NCBI GenBank assembly: GCA_016235345.1
Contig: JACRLG010000001.1
Coordinates: forward strand, 113,911-177,910
Length of the DNA: 64,000 nt
Reading direction: 5' to 3'
DNA from: Deltaproteobacteria bacterium
GTDB taxonomy: Bacteria; Desulfobacterota; Desulfobacteria; Desulfobacterales; Desulfatibacillaceae
A model generated the notes under the pieces. That model worked only from the letters and a program-made list of their open reading frames with translations, ran no database searches and was not told where the DNA came from. Of the stretch, positions 60,370 to 64,000 are shown piece by piece. The translations under genes and the position numbers were made by a program. The first letter of the stretch is position 1. The number at the start of each line of letters is the position of its first letter.

Positions 60370-61011
60370 TTAACGGTTCTGTCCACGGCCATTGTAGTCC
60401 TGGTCCTGGCGTCTGTCCTCCTGCCGCTGTTCCTGGCGTCTGTCCTGCCGCTGTTCCTGGCGTCTGTCCTGCCGCTGTTCCTGGCGTCTGTCCTGCCGCC
60501 TCTCCTGTTGCCGTTGCTGCTGGCGGTAATGACGGGGATTTACGCCCTGGACTCCCCAGTTGTTCTGCCTTTCCCAATGCCTGTTCTGTCTCCAGCCGCG
60601 CCAGTTCTTTCGAACCTCTTGCTGTTGAACGCGCTGGTGCTGCCAGGGCTGGCCTCTCCAATCGCGGTCCCTGTAGTGCTGTCTCCAGTTGCCGGGCACG
60701 TTGCGATAAAAAGCCGGGGTGCCTCTTCGATAAGCCCAGCCCCTGTCGTAATTCCGCGAACGGTACCAGCGGTTGTTCCATGAACGCCACCACCAGCCTT
60801 CATAGAAGAAAACGTCCGAATCGATATCCGGCACGACGTAAACATCGGTTTCCGGCAGCACGATCAATTCGGGCGGCGCTGAAAACACCAGGGCGGGAAG
60901 CTGAATGCCCACCTGGACGTTCACCCTCGCCAATGCCGGACCGGCCAGGACGGTCAACCCGAACGCCGTGATTCCAAAAAGAACCAGCTTTCCAACATGT
61001 CTTACCTTCAT
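60370..61011 (-). CDS. Secreted Gln/Arg-rich protein, YXWGXW-like N-terminus (copy 2)
   Basis: The 213-residue protein has the same signal peptide type and aromatic N-terminal domain as copy 1 (FFYEGWWWRSWNNRWYRS, NYDRGWAYRRGTPAFYRN, and NWRGWRQNRHWERQ). Its tail is shorter: four to five units of RRQEQRQD. The leader (AAGGAAAAG before the ATG, and the start MKVR) is the same as in copy 1. A 147-base gap separates the two genes, so both may be on one transcript or have equal promoters. Periplasmic or surface location is inferred from the signal. Confidence 0.82.
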   Translation of the reverse strand: MKVRHVGKLVLFGITAFGLTVLAGPALARVNVQVGIQLPALVFSAPPELIVLPETDVYVVPDIDSDVFFYEGWWWRSWNNRWYRSRNYDRGWAYRRGTPAFYRNVPGNWRQHYRDRDWRGQPWQHQRVQQQEVRKNWRGWRQNRHWERQNNWGVQGVNPRHYRQQQRQQERRQDRRQEQRQDRRQEQRQDRRQEQRQEDRRQDQDYNGRGQNR

Positions 61012-61135
61012 AGGGCTTTTCCTTTTTTTTGCAGATGCTTACCAATGGTCTAGAAGGCAGGCCTTTCGTTTACAATCAAAAGAAAGCCCCGCCCTTAACG
61101 CGATCAAGGCTTGGTGATTTTACCTCGTATCGATT

Positions 61136-61363
61136 TCAGCCGTTCTTTCGATCAAGCGGGACAATGAGGAGCAGCCCGCCGACGATTATGGCTCCCACTC
61201 CCACCCATACAGGCATGTTGACCGTCTCCCTGTTGGAGATTGAAAGCTCGATCGCGCCCAGTCTCGCCGTGCGGGTCTCCCGGGTGTACCAGAAGCCGCC
61301 ATAGGCCAGACCCATGATACCTGCCGCTATAAGAACGAGGGCTCCCATTTTGATTACGTTCAT
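61136..61363 (-). CDS. DUF3185 family small membrane protein
   Basis: The 75-residue protein has two membrane helices (about residues 5-25 and 50-68) around a loop TRETRTARLGAIELSISNRE, the pattern of DUF3185. The family occurs beside OmpA-type and stress-response genes. It follows the OmpA gene after 43 bases and is probably co-transcribed. Confidence 0.85.
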   Translation of the reverse strand: MNVIKMGALVLIAAGIMGLAYGGFWYTRETRTARLGAIELSISNRETVNMPVWVGVGAIIVGGLLLIVPLDRKNG

Positions 61364-61406
61364 TCCGGTGCCTCCTTACCCGCTTTCAGAAAGTTGAAGA
61401 CGGCTT

Positions 61407-62450
61407 TCAATCCACGACTATGGTGAACAGCACCCGCCTGTTGGACTTGGCCGCCCTGGACTCGATGTCGACTGGATAGGCTTCGAAGTTTGCCGGGCGG
61501 TTTTCGCCGTATCCGATCTTGGTGAGCCTTTCCGGCGCGATGCCGCCTTCGATGAGGGCCTTTCTGACAGTGGTGGCCCTTTTTTCACTCAAATCCTGGT
61601 TATATTCCTGGGTGCCGCTGGCCGATGCATATCCGGCAATCAGGATGTCTATGTCCGGGTTGGCGTTTAGCGTATCGATGTTCTTAAGCAGTACCTCTTT
61701 CCCCGCAGGGGTGAGGCGTGACTGGTCGTGCTCGAAATGGGTATCGACAAGTTCGATCAGGACCACCTTCGGGACTGCTTTTACTGCCGCCGGTGGTAAG
61801 GGCGCCGCAGCTTTTGGGGCTGCGGCGCGGGGGGCGGGGGCGGGTGTTACGGTTTGTTCTGCGGGTTGTGCTGCGGCAGAGTAAGAGGATGCTGTTACAT
61901 GCTTGTCGCCGCCGAACTGGAAGGTAAGGCCGAACGTGTATTCCAGGTTGCCTTCAAGCTCGTCGTCTTCATAGAACAGATCATGCCGGACGTCGGCACG
62001 GAAGGCCACGTCCTCGGAGATGAAGAATTTCGCCCCAAGGCCGTAATCCAGCATTCCCCGGTCACGGTCATTGCGGTCGGAAGGATCATCAATTCTGATG
62101 CCTCCGAAACCGACTGCAATAAAGGGAACAAAATTGCCATCCGGGTTGAAATGATAAAGAAGGTCAGCCCCGTAACGGAAGACGTCCACGTCCTCTTCCT
62201 GGTATCCGTAGGCTTCGCTTTCCGTGGGGACATAGCCGAACATTGCTTCTATCCCCAGGTTTTTGGTGAAATTGTACCCGGCGCGGGCTCCGAAGTACCA
62301 GTCGTCCTCAAGGCACTGGAAACAATCGAACACGTAGCCGCCCACGAACGGCGAAACGGTTACTGCGCCCGCCCTGTTCTCCGCAGACACCGGGGCGGCG
62401 AGAGCGGCCAGCAGGACTGCGACAGTGAGGAGCATGGATATTTTGCGCAT
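61407..62450 (-). CDS. OmpA family outer membrane protein
   Basis: The 347-residue protein has a signal peptide (MLLTVAVLLAALAAPVSA), an eight-stranded OmpA-like beta barrel (residues about 30-200; the aromatic and alternating pattern FGARAGYNFTKNLGIEAMFG is typical), an Ala/Pro-rich linker (about 205-240), and an OmpA-C peptidoglycan-binding domain (about 245-347; VDTHFEHDQSRLTPAG, IAGYASASGTQEYNQDLSEK and KIGYGENRP). It ties the outer membrane to the cell wall. The start at 62450 has AAGGAG upstream; a longer frame has no signal. Confidence 0.93.
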   Translation of the reverse strand: MRKISMLLTVAVLLAALAAPVSAENRAGAVTVSPFVGGYVFDCFQCLEDDWYFGARAGYNFTKNLGIEAMFGYVPTESEAYGYQEEDVDVFRYGADLLYHFNPDGNFVPFIAVGFGGIRIDDPSDRNDRDRGMLDYGLGAKFFISEDVAFRADVRHDLFYEDDELEGNLEYTFGLTFQFGGDKHVTASSYSAAAQPAEQTVTPAPAPRAAAPKAAAPLPPAAVKAVPKVVLIELVDTHFEHDQSRLTPAGKEVLLKNIDTLNANPDIDILIAGYASASGTQEYNQDLSEKRATTVRKALIEGGIAPERLTKIGYGENRPANFEAYPVDIESRAAKSNRRVLFTIVVD

Positions 62451-62539
62451 TGGAGATTCTCCTTTTGATGTTGGCCTTCCCGTATCCTGCGATACGGGAA
62501 GGCGTTGATTGTGTTCAAGGCAAACCAAGACCCCGCGTT

Positions 62540-64000
62540 TTACGGCGTGATGACGATGTTATTGGCGATAAGGGTTATTGCGCCGAAGCCCGAAGCCTGA
62601 GCGCCGGCCAAAAGCCTGCCGTTTACCTGCGCGCCGGTGTTGAGGGAGATGTCGTCATAGGCCAGGATGGTTCCGTTGAAGAGCGTCCAGTCTCCGATGG
62701 TGGCGGCGCTGCCCACCTGCCAGAAGACATTGGCCGCGTTGGCGCCGTTGATGAGCATCACGTTGCCTCCGGTTCCGCAGGGAACCGATGCGCCGCAGCC
62801 CACTGTGGTGAGGGTTGAGGCGATCTGGAAAATCCAGACGGCGTTCGGGTCGCCCTGTCCGTCAAGGACGAGATTTCCTGACGCGATGGAAAGTGTTGAC
62901 ATGGACTTGTAAATCCCTGGGGGAAGGGTCTGCCCGCCCAGGTCTCCGGCCACAGTGGCTGGAGCTGGCTGAGTCCGTCCTGCAGCGTCGTTGTACGCAA
63001 TGGTCAGATCGGCCTTGGCGACAGCCAGACCGGCGGCGTCAATGGTCGCGCAGGCCGGACCTGTGGCGTCAACGGCATAGACGATTCCATTTATTTCGGG
63101 GCAGCTTAAAGGCGAGCTGAACCCGGTGATGGAGGCTCCTGCGGTGGGGCTAACCCCGATATCCCCGGTAATGGAGGACATCGGAATGTTGGAGATTCCG
63201 CTTCCGGACAGTGCCGCGAAATGAGCCGCCGCGCCAAGGTTCAAGGGCGCAACTCCGGTGGTAAAGGTCCAGACGTAATCATTGAGCATTGCGTTGCCCG
63301 CCAGGTCCTTAACCTGATTGGTGACCGTGGCCGTATAGACGGTGAAGGGCAAAAGAGGGCTCAAAGGCGTGAATGTCGCAGTCAGGCCCACGTAGATCAC
63401 CGTGCCTGCAACGGGCGTGAGCCCCTGCTTCAAGGTAAATGAAGCGGTGCTGATGGTGGCGGGGGTCATGGTCTCGCTGAAGGTGGCTGTAACAGGAGTC
63501 TTTATCCACACTCCGGTTGCGAGATCGGCAGGGCTTACCAGGGTAATCGTGGGCCTTACAGTGTCAGGCGCGGCTCCCGTGGTGAAGCTCCAGACATAAT
63601 TGTTCAGGAGCGAGTTTCCTGCCAGGTCCTTGGCCCCGGTTGTGATGGTGGCGGTATAGACGGTGCTGTTTATAAGCGGAACCGAGGGCGTGAAAGTCGC
63701 GGTCAGGCCCACGTAAACCACCGTGCCCGTAACAGGAGTCAGGCCATTGTATAAGGTGAATGTGGTGGTGCTGATGCTGATGGGGGCCATGAATTCACTG
63801 AATGTGGCGTTGACCGCCGTGTTGATAAGCACTCCGGTTTCGAGATCGGCGGGACTTACCAAAGTGACCGTGGGCCGTGTTGTGTCAGGTGCGGCTCCCG
63901 TGGTGAAGGTCCAGACGTAATTGTTCAGGAGCGAGTTTCCTGCCAGGTCCTTGGCCCCGGTTGTGATGGTGGCGGTATAGACGGTGCTGTTTATAAGCGG
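62540..64000 (-). CDS. DUF3494 ice-binding-fold adhesin with Ig-like repeats (5' end outside window)
   Basis: The frame is open to the right edge, so the N-terminus lies beyond 64000; 486 residues are visible. The visible N-terminal part is three copies of a bacterial Ig-like repeat (Big_5 type, SPADLATGVWIKTPVTATFS) with a 107-residue period. The C-terminal domain (about the last 225 residues, from LGAAAHFAALSGSGISN) is DUF3494, a beta-helix fold known from ice-binding proteins and found in many adhesins. Most DUF3494 proteins are secreted or surface-bound; most do not bind ice in mesophiles. The 3' end lies 89 bases upstream of the OmpA start codon. Confidence 0.87.
   Translation of the reverse strand, partial: PLINSTVYTATITTGAKDLAGNSLLNNYVWTFTTGAAPDTTRPTVTLVSPADLETGVLINTAVNATFSEFMAPISISTTTFTLYNGLTPVTGTVVYVGLTATFTPSVPLINSTVYTATITTGAKDLAGNSLLNNYVWSFTTGAAPDTVRPTITLVSPADLATGVWIKTPVTATFSETMTPATISTASFTLKQGLTPVAGTVIYVGLTATFTPLSPLLPFTVYTATVTNQVKDLAGNAMLNDYVWTFTTGVAPLNLGAAAHFAALSGSGISNIPMSSITGDIGVSPTAGASITGFSSPLSCPEINGIVYAVDATGPACATIDAAGLAVAKADLTIAYNDAAGRTQPAPATVAGDLGGQTLPPGIYKSMSTLSIASGNLVLDGQGDPNAVWIFQIASTLTTVGCGASVPCGTGGNVMLINGANAANVFWQVGSAATIGDWTLFNGTILAYDDISLNTGAQVNGRLLAGAQASGFGAITLIANNIVITP
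63261..64000. repeat. Tandem repeat of 321 bases within the adhesin gene
   Basis: Anchor sequences such as GTGAAGGTCCAGACGTAAT recur at about 63261, 63582 and 63903. Identity between the two right-hand copies is very high, so the array can expand or shrink in whole domains without frame loss. The array continues beyond the window. Confidence 0.9.

Overview
The window looks like a GC-rich chromosomal segment from an anaerobic, sulfate-reducing, Gram-negative bacterium of the Desulfobacterota. The support is direct: a DsrC sulfur carrier with both C-terminal redox cysteines, a siroheme-decarboxylase-type protein of the alternative haem pathway, two fumarate-adding glycyl radical enzymes for anaerobic hydrocarbon or aromatic activation, a TRAP C4-dicarboxylate-type transporter, KDO synthesis and outer-membrane proteins. 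The species and the hydrocarbon substrate cannot be decided from the sequence alone.

Layout. 1-5.5 kb: a cut-off glycyl radical alpha subunit, a small CxxC protein, a complete second alpha subunit and a HiPIP-like small subunit, ended by a strong terminator. 5.7-10.2 kb, minus strand: kdsB, then a purine/methylthioadenosine salvage group (purine nucleoside phosphorylase, Nudix, MTA/SAH deaminase) with a nucleotidyltransferase-HEPN pair translationally coupled to the deaminase. 10.4-17.8 kb, plus strand: dksA overlapping a rare-looking PHP phosphoesterase-RNase III fusion, two radical SAM proteins, pilC and pilS. 17.8-24.5 kb: two unassigned proteins and a minus-strand run of membrane protein, KaiC-like/XRE/cupin regulator and TRAP dctP-dctQ-dctM. 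25-27.7 kb: plsB. 28-30.7 kb: dsrC, yjbQ, a siroheme decarboxylase subunit, a cysteine desulfurase and tRNA-Ser(GCU). 31-35 kb: a DUF11-repeat lipoprotein and an AT-rich patch with MITE-like elements. 35-46 kb: a seven-ORF minus-strand signalling operon (CheB-CheR-PAS, response-regulator kinase, PAS proteins, hybrid kinases, HD-GYP phosphodiesterase), one kinase of which is split at a (TA)6 tract. 46-64 kb, all minus strand: an envelope region with a cyclic beta-1,2-glucan synthase, a PAP2 phosphatase, DUF3943 protein, small stress-type membrane proteins, twin YXWGXW-like secreted proteins, an OmpA protein and the C-terminal part of an ice-binding-fold adhesin.

Two themes run across the window. 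First, the intergenic spaces hold several families of large palindromic repeats; one occurs at least seven times, mostly just after stop codons, with outer stems that differ between copies but stay self-complementary. Second, many genes are translationally coupled (ATGA or GTGA overlaps). The most unusual items are the PHP-RNase III fusion behind dksA, the kinase split at a slippable TA tract, the palindromic repeat family, the tandem glycyl radical alpha subunits, and the pseudo-KaiC/XRE/cupin regulator. No CRISPR array, prophage or complete insertion sequence was seen.
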